Both the position numbers and the translations under genes were made by a program. Positions 7,747-14,949 of a DNA stretch of 64,000 nt are shown piece by piece. How positions within the stretch are numbered: position 1 is the first letter of the stretch; every line of letters starts with the position of its first letter. This stretch comes from Actinacidiphila guanduensis (lineage in GTDB: Bacteria > Actinomycetota > Actinomycetes > Streptomycetales > Streptomycetaceae), in the NCBI RefSeq assembly GCF_900103985.1, contig NZ_FNIE01000008.1, positions 248,001 to 312,000 of the forward strand, in the 5' to 3' direction. The notes under the pieces are model-generated. The model was not told the DNA's origin, searched no databases, and worked only from the letters and a program-made list of their open reading frames with translations.

Positions 7747-9326
7747 CGCTCGCCCTCCGGTGCCGAGGAGCCGTGCCCCGGCGGCTCCTGAAATTCCGTC
7801 AGGCGGCCCGCCGCCCCGGGGAAGGGGGTGCCGCAGCGGGCGCAGACCGGCGCCGGCGTCTCGCGGAAGGCGCCGCACTCCTCGCAGACCCGGTCCAGCC
7901 AGCAGGCCGGCTCCCCGCCCTCGCTGAACTCCTGGTGCCCACGGCGGCTTTCGCCGGCGGGCGCCGTGCGCGGGTCCGCGGAACGGCCGGTGCCGCCGGG
8001 GCCCGGCTGTAGGGGTTGGCCGAACTGCTCATGGCCGCCGAGGCTTTCAGCAGGTCGCGGGGTGCGGCCGGAGGCCGCCTGCTCGGCGGGTCCGGTGCGG
8101 CGGCGGGCGGCCGGGCCCGCGTCGGTGCCGAACTCCTCGTGCCCGCCGCGCTCTTCGTTCGCCCGCTTGGTGCGCGCGGGGCGCACCGGCTGTCCGGGGT
8201 CGCAGGTCGTCATGGGTGTGCCTGCCTCCTGTCCGGCGCCGGAGGTGCGGCGCCCCTCGTCGGTCCCGCGGGCGGTGTCCCACCGGCTCATCGCCCGGCG
8301 CAGCGACCGCGACTCGGCGAAGCCGAGCCGGGCCGCGCGCTCGGCGGAGCCCGCGCCCTGCTCGCGCAGCCCGCCGAACCGCTCGCGGCGGACCTCGTCC
8401 AGCTCGGCCCGCCAGGTCGTGCCGGCCTCGCCGAGCCTGCGCTGAAGCGTACGCGGGCTGATCGCAAGGCACCGGGCCGCGTCCGCCAGTGAGGGCCGCC
8501 CGCACGGCAGTTGGGCGGCGATCACCGCGCGCAGCCCCGGCACGGGACCGTCCTGCGCCAGGGCGGGGGCCGGGGTGGCGGCAGCCGCCCGCAGCATGAT
8601 GGCCGCCAGGGCCGGGTCCGCCGTCGCCAGCGGCCGCTCCAGGTCGTCCCGGCGCAGGGTGATGGTGTCGGCCGGCGCGCCGAAGCCGATCCGGGCGCCG
8701 CCGAAGGCTTCGGCGTAGCCACTCGTACGCAAGGGTGCCCGGTGGGTGAAGTCCGCCCGCAGCGGGGTGAGTTCGCCGGCCGTGGCGCAGCGCAGCACCG
8801 AGGTGAGCACGGCGAGGGAGAACTCGGCCACCACGCCGCGCAGTTCGCCGTCGCCCCGGTGCACGCCGTAGCCGATCCGCACCTCGTCGCCGTCCTCGGC
8901 GACGGTGAGCAGGGAATTGCTGCTCACCAGGTGGATGTGCGCGGCGGCGCGGGCCAGGCCCTCGCCCACGGTGGGCGCGGTGCCGATCAGGTAGTCGAAC
9001 ACGTCGAGCATCCCGGGCCGGTAGCCACGGGCGGCCAGCAGTCCCGCGTCCCGCCGCCCGGTGCGGGCGAGGACGGCTCCCCACAGCCGGTAGGTGGCGG
9101 CCGACGGGGTCCTGACGGTCTCCGGGGCGCTCAGCGCGTGCGGCAGCCCCGCCGCCCGGACCAGCCCGTGGGCCTCCGCCGGCCCGGTGCTCGCCCCCAG
9201 CGCGATCAGCCGGGGCACCACGACCGACTCGGTCAGCGCGGGCACCGGGCCGGGCCGGCCGCCGGCATCGCGGCCGTCGTCCGGTGGGGGCGGTGGGGCG
9301 GGCGCGGGGGTGGGGGCGGCAAGCAT
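7743..9326 (-). CDS. AraC family regulator with unusual repeat and zinc-ribbon tail
   Basis: Residues about 30-230 form the AraC-type N-terminal sensor region of the 'Arabinose_bd' class and residues about 275-345 the double HTH ('PSLADAARCLAISPRTLQRRL', with 'AARLGFAESRSLRRAMSRW'). The frame does not stop there. It runs on for about 180 residues with three spaced GHEEF/GHEQF/GHQEF motifs and a zinc ribbon, CEECGAF then CARCGTPF. An in-frame ATG at 8213 is preceded by AGGAGG 11 bases upstream, so the tail may also be made as a separate protein. Related regulators usually end after the HTH. GTGA coupling links it to the ThuA gene. Direct repeats at 9411-9446 may be its own sites. Confidence 0.75.
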   Translation of the reverse strand: MLAAPTPAPAPPPPPDDGRDAGGRPGPVPALTESVVVPRLIALGASTGPAEAHGLVRAAGLPHALSAPETVRTPSAATYRLWGAVLARTGRRDAGLLAARGYRPGMLDVFDYLIGTAPTVGEGLARAAAHIHLVSSNSLLTVAEDGDEVRIGYGVHRGDGELRGVVAEFSLAVLTSVLRCATAGELTPLRADFTHRAPLRTSGYAEAFGGARIGFGAPADTITLRRDDLERPLATADPALAAIMLRAAAATPAPALAQDGPVPGLRAVIAAQLPCGRPSLADAARCLAISPRTLQRRLGEAGTTWRAELDEVRRERFGGLREQGAGSAERAARLGFAESRSLRRAMSRWDTARGTDEGRRTSGAGQEAGTPMTTCDPGQPVRPARTKRANEERGGHEEFGTDAGPAARRRTGPAEQAASGRTPRPAESLGGHEQFGQPLQPGPGGTGRSADPRTAPAGESRRGHQEFSEGGEPACWLDRVCEECGAFRETPAPVCARCGTPFPGAAGRLTEFQEPPGHGSSAPEGER

Positions 9327-9400
9327 GGAACCGGTACTCCGGCGGTCGGCGTCATGGCGGGCCCTCCGCGGGCGGCCGCAAGGGGGCGTTGACGCAGCTT

Positions 9401-9446
9401 ACGCGCCAACTGGCGCGTTCTGTCCGCGAGGTGGCGCGTTCTGTCC
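9401..9446. promoter_or_regulatory. AraC-type direct repeats and overlapping palindrome
   Basis: TGGCGCGTTCTGTCC occurs twice, at 9411-9425 and 9432-9446, perfectly conserved and 21 bp apart start to start, which is two helical turns. ACGCGCCA-AC-TGGCGCGT at 9401-9418 is an overlapping perfect inverted repeat. The site is 75-120 bp upstream of the AraC gene. The geometry is that of AraC half-sites, so autoregulation is likely. Confidence 0.6.
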
Positions 9447-9623
9447 TCGCTTCTACCGGTGTGTCCGATACATGATCGAGCCCGCGGCGCCCTCCGGGGT
9501 GCCGCATGCCCGACGGGGGAGGGACGGGCCGGCGGGGGAGAGCCGGTGCGGGTGTCCGGTGGCATCCGTACCGGCTCCAAACGGCCCGCTCATCCCCCGG
9601 AGGGGCGCCGCGCCCGCCCCCGC

Positions 9624-10277
9624 TCACGCGTCCGCGTCGAAGAAGTGGCGCCTGCCGACGGCGATGACGCGCATCCGCAGCCGCGCCGCCGCGAGGATGC
9701 GCTCGTGGCCCGCCCGGTCGTCGGGCGGGACCTCCAGCAGGGCCGCGGCTGTGGCCACCATGTGGTCGACGTAGAGCTGCGCGAGCACGTGCAGGTCGGC
9801 CGCGGACCACCTGGCGGAGTCGGGCTGGGTGGCCAGCCCCGCGGCCACCTCGTCGGCGAACCGGTCGAGTTCGGCCGCGATGGCCGCCCGTACCGGGCCC
9901 ACCCCGCCGTGCCGCTCGCGGGCGATGAAGCGGATGTGCGGGCGGTGGTCGGCCACGTAGTCGGCGGTCAGGGCGACGCTCGCCTCTATCAGCGCGTCGT
10001 TCTGCGCGCTGCCCGCGGCGCCGGCGCCCTGGGCGAGCACCGCGCGGATCGTGGCGTGCAGGCTGCCCAGGGCCTCGCCGACCAGAGCGACACCGAGACC
10101 GGCCATGTCGGGGAAGTGCCGGTAGAAGGCCGCGGGCGACACGCCCACCTCGCGGGTGAGTTCGCGCAGGCCCAGGCTGCTGAGGTTCTGGTGCTCCAGC
10201 AGCCGGAGGCCCGCGTCCAGCAGGGCCTGCCGGGTCTGCTGCTTCTGCACCTGGCGGACGCCGGAACTGTGACTCAT
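9624..10277 (-). CDS. TetR/AcrR family transcriptional regulator
   Basis: The 217-residue protein has a TetR HTH at about residues 12-55 ('TRQALLDAGLRLLE', with 'LGLRELTREVGVSPAAFYRHF') and a helical ligand domain with 'DHRPHIRFIARERHGG', a signature of a TetR subgroup that includes membrane-lipid and fatty-acid regulators. The start MSHSSG at 10277 is preferred over an upstream in-frame codon because the latter overlaps the operator region. It is divergent from two small membrane-protein genes. Two copies of CAGTRAACAACTG lie between them, so it probably represses both directions. Confidence 0.88.
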   Translation of the reverse strand: MSHSSGVRQVQKQQTRQALLDAGLRLLEHQNLSSLGLRELTREVGVSPAAFYRHFPDMAGLGVALVGEALGSLHATIRAVLAQGAGAAGSAQNDALIEASVALTADYVADHRPHIRFIARERHGGVGPVRAAIAAELDRFADEVAAGLATQPDSARWSAADLHVLAQLYVDHMVATAAALLEVPPDDRAGHERILAAARLRMRVIAVGRRHFFDADA

Positions 10278-10283
10278 GTCATT

Positions 10284-10344
10284 CAGTAAACAACTGTTCT
10301 CCGACTTTCGCCACCGTACACTGGAGATGTCAGTGAACAACTGT
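10284..10344. promoter_or_regulatory. Two TetR-type operators flanking a divergent promoter
   Basis: CAGTAAACAACTGT at 10284-10297 and CAGTGAACAACTGT at 10331-10344 match at 13 of 14 positions, each with CAGT/ACTG arms around 5 bp. A TACACT -10 box at 10317-10322 lies between them for the rightward gene; the first site overlaps its -35 region and the second lies just after its predicted start. The adjacent TetR protein is the obvious ligand. Confidence 0.6.
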
Positions 10345-10380
10345 CAGCCGAAACTCCAACTCATTGGAGGTGCAGCGGAG

Positions 10381-10533
10381 ATGAGCCTGGTCCTCCTCCT
10401 GCTGGGCATGGGGATCCTGATGGGCACAGCTGCCCACACCTCGCTCACCGTCTTCACCCTGGCCGCCATCGGCATCGCCGCCTGGCTGCTCGCCTTTGCC
10501 GTACGCGAGCGCCTGGGCCGCCGCCGCGGCTGA
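10381..10533 (+). CDS. Small membrane protein, 50 aa
   Basis: The 50-residue protein is almost entirely two hydrophobic segments (about 2-18 and 22-42) followed by a basic RERLGRRRG tail, so it should sit in the membrane with its C-terminus in the cytoplasm. The ATG at 10381 is chosen because an upstream in-frame ATG would place the second TetR operator inside the gene; GGAGG lies 12 bases upstream. It is the first gene right of the TetR operators and is probably repressed by TetR. Its function is unknown. Confidence 0.6.
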   Translation: MSLVLLLLGMGILMGTAAHTSLTVFTLAAIGIAAWLLAFAVRERLGRRRG

Positions 10534-10582
10534 GCCACCCCCAACCGCCGTACGTGCACGTACGTCCCCGAAGGGAAACATC

Positions 10583-10864
10583 GTGAACTCCGCAGTCCAC
10601 CCGGTCACCAGCGGCCGCCCGGCCGAACGCAGCCGGGACGCGGACGGGATGGCCGTCGCCTCCTTCCTGCTCGGCCTGCCGGGCCTGCTCGTCCTGAACT
10701 TCGTGCTCGGCCCGGTCGCCATCGTGCTCGCCCTGGTCGCCCTCGGCCGCGGCACCCGGCGGCGCGGCCGCGCCCTGCTGGGCCTCGCGCTCGGCATCGC
10801 CGACCTCGTCCTCATGGTCGCGCTGACGATCGCCGACCACGGGGTCATCTGGTCCTTCTCGTAA
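10583..10864 (+). CDS. DUF4190-like small membrane protein
   Basis: The 93-residue protein has a polar N-terminus and two transmembrane helices joined by a basic turn ('RGTRRRGRALLG'). The pattern 'DADGMAVASFLLGL' then GPVAIVLALVALGR fits the DUF4190 family of small actinobacterial membrane proteins. The GTG at 10583 follows AAGGGA with a 6-base gap. It is probably co-transcribed with the 50-residue gene 49 bp upstream under TetR control, and a strong hairpin follows at 10891. Both may be envelope-stress or lipid-related, but this is a guess. Confidence 0.75.
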   Translation: MNSAVHPVTSGRPAERSRDADGMAVASFLLGLPGLLVLNFVLGPVAIVLALVALGRGTRRRGRALLGLALGIADLVLMVALTIADHGVIWSFS

Positions 10865-10890
10865 GCGACGCCGCTGCGGCATCGCAGGGA

Positions 10891-10918
10891 CCGCGGGGTC
10901 CCAACAGGGACCCCGCGG
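10891..10918 (+). terminator. Strong hairpin terminator, first of three
   Basis: CCGCGGGGTCCC and GGGACCCCGCGG form a perfect 12-bp stem with an AACA loop, 27 bp after the DUF4190-like gene. It probably terminates rightward transcripts. Confidence 0.75.
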
Positions 10919-10930
10919 AAAAGCCGCAGG

Positions 10931-10961
10931 CCCTCGCGGCACCTCGCGAGATGCCGCAGGG
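10931..10961. terminator. Second hairpin of the convergent spacer
   Basis: CCCTCGCGGCA and TGCCGCAGGG arms flank a TCGCGA core, giving a nearly continuous palindrome with small mismatches. It is likely part of a bidirectional terminator. Confidence 0.5.
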
Positions 10962-10985
10962 CCGAGCAGGCCCTCGCCACAACGC

Positions 10986-11018
10986 CGAAGGGCGCCGGGA
11001 ACACCCCGGCGCCCTTCG
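10986..11018 (-). terminator. Hairpin terminator downstream of glyA
   Basis: GAAGGGCGCCGGG pairs with CCCGGCGCCCTTC over a 14-bp stem (10986-11018) with an AACAC loop, beginning 16 bp after the glyA stop. No long U tract follows, as is common in Streptomyces. Confidence 0.75.
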
Positions 11019-11033
11019 CGCTGTCCGCGGGAC

Positions 11034-12482
11034 CTACTGCAGGTCGAGCGTGGGGTAGAGCGGGAAGCCGGCGAGGAGGTCGGCGGCCCGGCGGGACACC
11101 TGGTCGGCGATCGAGGCGTCCAGGACGTAGTTCGCCTTGGAGGTGCCGCCCTTGGCCGCGGCGGCCGGGCTGGTGCCGTCGAGCACCGTGTCGATCAGCC
11201 CCGCGATCTCGTCCATCTCCGCCGGCCCGAGCCCGCGCGTGGTCAGCGCCGGGGTGCCGATCCGGATGCCGGTGGTGTACCAGGCGCCGTTCGGGTCCTG
11301 CGGTACCGCGTTGCGATTGGTGACGATGCCGGCGTCCAGTAGCGCCGCCTCCGCCTGCCGGCCGGTCAGGCCGTAGGAGGAGACGTCGATCAGCACCAGG
11401 TGGTTGTCGGTGCCGCCGGTCACCAGCTTGGCGCCGCGCGTCAGCAGGCCCTCGGCGAGCGCCTTCGCGTTGTCCACCACGGCCTGCGCGTAGGTGCCGA
11501 ACTCCGGGCGCGCGGCCTCGGCCAGCGCCACCGCCTTCGCCGCCATCACGTGCGGCAGCGGGCCGCCGAGGACCATCGGGCAGCCGCGGTCCACGTGCTC
11601 GGCGAGCGAGTCGTCGCACAGCACCATGCCGCCGCGCGGGCCCCGCAGCGACTTGTGGGTGGTCGTGGTGACGATCTGCGCGTGCGGCACCGGGTCGAAG
11701 TCGCCGGTGAGCACCTTGCCCGCGACCAGGCCCGCGAAGTGCGCCATGTCGACCATCAGGGTCGCGCCCACCTCGTCGGCGATCTCCCGCATCAGCCGGA
11801 AGTTCACCAGCCGCGGGTAGGCGGAGTAGCCCGCCACGATGATCAGCGGCCGGAACTCGCGCGCGGCGGCGCGCACCGCGTCGTAGTCGAGCAGGCCGGT
11901 CACCGGGTCGGTGCCGTAGCTGCGCTGGTCGAACATCTTGCCGGAGATGTTCGGGCGGAAGCCGTGGGTGAGGTGGCCGCCGGCGTCCAGGGACATCCCG
12001 AGCATCCGCTGGTTGCCGAAGTCGGCGCGCAGCTGCGCCCAGTCCTGCTCGGACAGCTCGTTGACCTGGCGTACCCCGGCCTTCTCCAGTGCCGGGCTCT
12101 CCACCCGCTGGGACAGGACGGCCCAGAAGGCCACGAGGTTGGCGTCGATCCCCGAGTGGGGCTGCACATAGGCGTGGGCGGCGCCGAAGACACTGCGGGC
12201 GTGCTCGGCGGCGAGCGACTCCACGGTGTCCACATTGCGGCAGCCGGCGTAGAAGCGGCGGCCCACGGTGCCCTCGGCGTACTTGTCACTGAGCCAGTTG
12301 CCCATGGCCAGCAGGGTGGCGGGCGAGGCGTAGTTCTCGCTCGCGATGAGCTTGAGCATCTCGCGCTGGTCGGCGACCTCGGCGGCGATGGCGTCCGCGA
12401 CGCGCGGCTCCACCTCGCGGATCACGTCCAGGGCACTGCGGAAGGCGGTCGAAACGGTACTGGTGGACGGCTGCTCGGCCAT
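11034..12482 (-). CDS. glyA: Serine hydroxymethyltransferase
   Basis: The enzyme interconverts serine and glycine and charges tetrahydrofolate with a one-carbon unit, using PLP. The 482-residue sequence has 'LKLIASENYASPATLLAMG' at the N-terminus, the PLP-lysine motif TTTTHKSLRGPRGG, 'VDMAHFAGLVAG', and the C-terminal 'TTGIRIGTPALTTRGL'. It is about 60 residues longer than the common enzyme and has GRRFYAGCRNVDTVE in place of the usual GxRYYGGCE motif, marking the longer actinobacterial type. The gene is monocistronic, ends before a strong hairpin, and is divergent from the hydroxyisobutyryl-CoA hydrolase gene. No glycine riboswitch was recognised upstream. Confidence 0.93.
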   Translation of the reverse strand: MAEQPSTSTVSTAFRSALDVIREVEPRVADAIAAEVADQREMLKLIASENYASPATLLAMGNWLSDKYAEGTVGRRFYAGCRNVDTVESLAAEHARSVFGAAHAYVQPHSGIDANLVAFWAVLSQRVESPALEKAGVRQVNELSEQDWAQLRADFGNQRMLGMSLDAGGHLTHGFRPNISGKMFDQRSYGTDPVTGLLDYDAVRAAAREFRPLIIVAGYSAYPRLVNFRLMREIADEVGATLMVDMAHFAGLVAGKVLTGDFDPVPHAQIVTTTTHKSLRGPRGGMVLCDDSLAEHVDRGCPMVLGGPLPHVMAAKAVALAEAARPEFGTYAQAVVDNAKALAEGLLTRGAKLVTGGTDNHLVLIDVSSYGLTGRQAEAALLDAGIVTNRNAVPQDPNGAWYTTGIRIGTPALTTRGLGPAEMDEIAGLIDTVLDGTSPAAAAKGGTSKANYVLDASIADQVSRRAADLLAGFPLYPTLDLQ

Positions 12483-12682
12483 GGGTCCTCCGGAGACGGC
12501 GATCTACGACGGTACGGCGAACGGCCCAGGCGCACGGCACAGCACTTCCCACGGGCCGCTTCCCGATGGTTCGGTCCATCCCAGCGCGCCAGTCACGGCC
12601 CGCTCCGACCCTACCAATCCGCCGGGGCCGCCGCCGTGCACCGCGGGTGGAGACGGTCTGCGCCCGGGGTGATCGGGCTGAC

Positions 12683-12714
12683 CCCTCGGCGGTGACGGGG
12701 CTCACCCCCGAGGG
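12683..12714. promoter_or_regulatory. Long inverted repeat upstream of the hydrolase gene
   Basis: CCCTCGG and CCGAGGG form outer arms and GGTGA and TCACC inner arms, with one C-C mismatch and a CGGGGC loop: 12 bp of pairing within 32 bp. It lies 46 bp before the start codon at 12760. It could be an operator or a 5'-leader hairpin, and no cognate regulator is next to it. Confidence 0.5.
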
Positions 12715-12759
12715 CGGTGGCACGGGTGTTTGGATGGGGGCGACCGACAAAGGAGCCCC

Positions 12760-13770
12760 ATGGCGCACCCCCCGGCGGCCGAGCCCGTCGTCCGCACCCG
12801 GCCCGGCCGCACCGCACTGCTGGAGCTGAACCGCCCGGCCGCCCTGAACGCCCTGGACGCCGAGATGGTCCGGCAGCTGACCGAGGCACTGGCCGCCTGG
12901 CGGGACGACCCCGCGGTCCGCTCCGTCCTGGTGTCCAGCACCTCGCCGAAGGCCTTCTGCGCCGGCGGCGACATCCGCGCGGTCCGCGAGGCGGGCATGA
13001 GGGGCGACGACGAGCAGGTGCGCGGCTACTTCGCCGCCGAGTACGCCCTGAACGCGATGATCGCCCGCTATCCCAAGCCGTACACCGCGCTGGTGGACGG
13101 CTACGCGATGGGTGGCGGGCTCGGCATCTCGGTGCACGGCTCCGCCATGGTGGTCACCGAGCGCGCCCTGCTCGCCATGCCGGAGACCGCCATCGGCTTC
13201 TTCCCCGACATCGGTGCCACGTACTTCCTGCCGCGGCTGCCCGGCTCCGTCGGCCGCTACCTGGGCCTGACCGGCGCCCGGATCAACGGCGCCGCGGCGG
13301 TGGAGTGCGGCCTGGCCACCCACTACGTGCCGGCCGCCGAACTGCCCGCGCTGCAGGCCGAGCTGGCCGGCGGCGCGGACCCCGCCCCGGCGCTGGCCCG
13401 CCGCGCCGTCCCGCCGCCTCCTTCCGAACTCACCGGCCGGCTGCCCGCGATCGCCCGCTGCTTCTCCGCCCCCGGCCTCGCCGAGGTGCGGGCCCGCCTG
13501 ACCGCCGAAGAGCGCGGGCAGGGCGAGGACGCGGCCTGGGCGCGCGACACCCTGGACCAGCTGGACCGGGCCAGCCCCATGAGCCTCGCGGTCACCGCCG
13601 AGCTGCTCGCCGCCGGCGAGGGCGCGAGCCTGGAGGACTGCCTCGCACGGGAGTTGGCGTACGCCTGCAAGGTCGCCAGGGAGCCGGACTTCCACGAGGG
13701 CGTACGGGCGCTGCTCGTCGACAAGGACCGCAAACCCGCCTGGTCGAGCGATCCGCGAATCACTATCTGA
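12760..13770 (+). CDS. 3-hydroxyisobutyryl-CoA hydrolase (enoyl-CoA hydratase/isomerase superfamily)
   Basis: The 336-residue crotonase-fold protein has oxyanion-hole motifs 'KAFCAGGDIRAV' and 'DGYAMGGGLGISVHGSAMV', then 'MPETAIGFFPDIGATYFLP', which is diagnostic of the hydrolase rather than hydratases. The long C-terminal region from residue 200 also fits the hydrolase. It would cleave 3-hydroxyisobutyryl-CoA to the free acid in valine catabolism. AAAGGAG precedes the ATG by 4-5 bases. It stands alone, with no other valine-pathway gene in the window, and the inverted repeat at 12683-12714 may regulate it. Confidence 0.87.
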   Translation: MAHPPAAEPVVRTRPGRTALLELNRPAALNALDAEMVRQLTEALAAWRDDPAVRSVLVSSTSPKAFCAGGDIRAVREAGMRGDDEQVRGYFAAEYALNAMIARYPKPYTALVDGYAMGGGLGISVHGSAMVVTERALLAMPETAIGFFPDIGATYFLPRLPGSVGRYLGLTGARINGAAAVECGLATHYVPAAELPALQAELAGGADPAPALARRAVPPPPSELTGRLPAIARCFSAPGLAEVRARLTAEERGQGEDAAWARDTLDQLDRASPMSLAVTAELLAAGEGASLEDCLARELAYACKVAREPDFHEGVRALLVDKDRKPAWSSDPRITI

Positions 13771-13901
13771 GACGCGGGTGTCACCATACGGACCGCCGGG
13801 CGTAGCGTGAGCCGGGACGGGCCGCGGGCGCCCCAGGGACGGCCGCGGGCCGAGGACGCCTGACCGCCCGATGCCCGACCGCCCTGATGGAGGGACCCGC
13901 C

Positions 13902-14642
13902 ATGCCCCGCGAATGGGACGCCGCCGCCTACGACTCGCTGCCCCTGCCGCACCTCCGCTGGGGCCGCCGCACTCTCGCCCGGCTGCCACTGAAGGGGGAC
14001 GAGCGGGTGCTGGACGCGGGCTGCGGTACCGGCCGCGACACCGAAGGGCTGCTGGACCGGCTGCCGGCCGGGCGGGTGGTCGCGCTGGACGGTTCGGTCC
14101 GGATGCTGGACCAGCTGCGGCAGCGGCTGGCCGGGCGGCTCGACCGGGTGGAGGTCGTGCACGCGGACCTGACGCGGCCGCTGCCCTTCGAGGGCGAGGT
14201 GGACGCCGTCTTCAGCGTCGCCGCCTTCCACTGGATCGAGGACCACGCCGCGCTCTTCGCCGCCCTGGCCGCACGGATGCGCCCGGGCGCCCGGCTGGTC
14301 AGCGACTGCGGCGGCCGCGGCAACATCGCCGCGGTGAACGCGGCCGTCGCCGAGGTCACCGGAACCCCCTCCGGCACCTGGGAGTTCGCCGGGGTCGAGG
14401 ACACCCGGGCCCGGCTCGCGGCGGCCGGCTTCACCGACATCGAGGTACGGCTGCGCCCCGACCCGGCGGCCTTCGCCCCCGGCGAGCAGCTGGAGTCCTT
14501 CCTCGCCACGGTGATCCTCGGCCCGCAGCTGGACGCGATGGCCGACGCCGAGCGCGAGCCCTTCGTGAAGGCGGTCGCGGCCCGCCTCGCCGAGCCGGTG
14601 GTGGACTACGTCCGGCTGGAGATCTCCGCGGTACGGGCCTGA
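13902..14642 (+). CDS. Class I SAM-dependent methyltransferase
   Basis: The 246-residue protein has the Rossmann-fold methyltransferase motifs: motif I VLDAGCGTGRDT (about 39-50), an acidic 'VVALDGSVRMLDQL' after the second strand, 'DAVFSVAAFHWIEDH' for motif IV, and 'MRPGARLVSDCGGRG' for motif VI. The trans-aconitate-methyltransferase type is the closest general match; the substrate is unknown. GGAGGG lies 7 bases before the ATG. The gene follows the hydrolase by 131 bp and ends before a hairpin at 14698-14725. Confidence 0.85.
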   Translation: MPREWDAAAYDSLPLPHLRWGRRTLARLPLKGDERVLDAGCGTGRDTEGLLDRLPAGRVVALDGSVRMLDQLRQRLAGRLDRVEVVHADLTRPLPFEGEVDAVFSVAAFHWIEDHAALFAALAARMRPGARLVSDCGGRGNIAAVNAAVAEVTGTPSGTWEFAGVEDTRARLAAAGFTDIEVRLRPDPAAFAPGEQLESFLATVILGPQLDAMADAEREPFVKAVAARLAEPVVDYVRLEISAVRA

Positions 14643-14682
14643 CCCCCGGGAGCGGAGCGAAGACGCCAGCGGCTGCTTTCTG

Positions 14683-14696
14683 CGGTCCAGACCAAT
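14683..14696. promoter_or_regulatory. DasR-like (dre) site
   Basis: CGGTCCAGACCAAT contains GGTC-CA-GACC, which resembles the known dre consensus around TGGTCTAGACCA and the TGGTCCAGACC repeats of streptomycete chitinase promoters. It lies 254 bp upstream of the GH30 start and before a hairpin, so control of the GH30 gene is possible but not assured. Confidence 0.45.
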
Positions 14697-14697
14697 A

Positions 14698-14725
14698 CCC
14701 CGCAGGTCATCGGCACCCTGCGGGG
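14698..14725 (+). terminator. Hairpin after the methyltransferase gene
   Basis: CCCCGCAGG and CCTGCGGGG form a perfect 9-bp stem with a 10-base loop, 55 bp beyond the methyltransferase stop. A CTCCCTTGTGTT stretch follows. Confidence 0.55.
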
Positions 14726-14746
14726 CAACTCCCTTGTGTTACATGA

Positions 14747-14891
14747 TGTTTCACGCATTCGAACCAGGTGCCGCACCTTGACGCCCTCCTGGCCCGCGAG
14801 TTAAATCACGTCGCGATATAAGCCGTGAAACAAGTGGTGGAACAAGCGTGTGGGCCCCCTCGCCACGCGGTTGCCCGGCCTGTTTCACGGC
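14747..14891. promoter_or_regulatory. GH30 promoter with three TGTTTCACG sites
   Basis: TTGACG at 14778-14783 and TTAAAT at 14801-14806 are 17 bp apart and form a good primary-sigma promoter. TGTTTCACG occurs at 14747-14755; its extended form TGTTTCACGGC occurs at 14881-14891 and in inverted orientation (GCCGTGAAACA) at 14822-14832. The sites bracket the promoter and the leader, suggesting a dedicated regulator. The inner pair could also form an 11-bp RNA stem. Confidence 0.6.
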
Positions 14892-14949
14892 ATGCGCAGC
14901 ACCATCCCTGTCAGGCCCATGCCATCATTGCCGAGAAGGGCAACGAATC

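Noticed and set aside
12483..12700. Glycine riboswitch upstream of glyA
   Set aside because: No recognisable glycine-aptamer core was found in the spacer, and the visible hairpin lies nearer the hydrolase gene on the other side.
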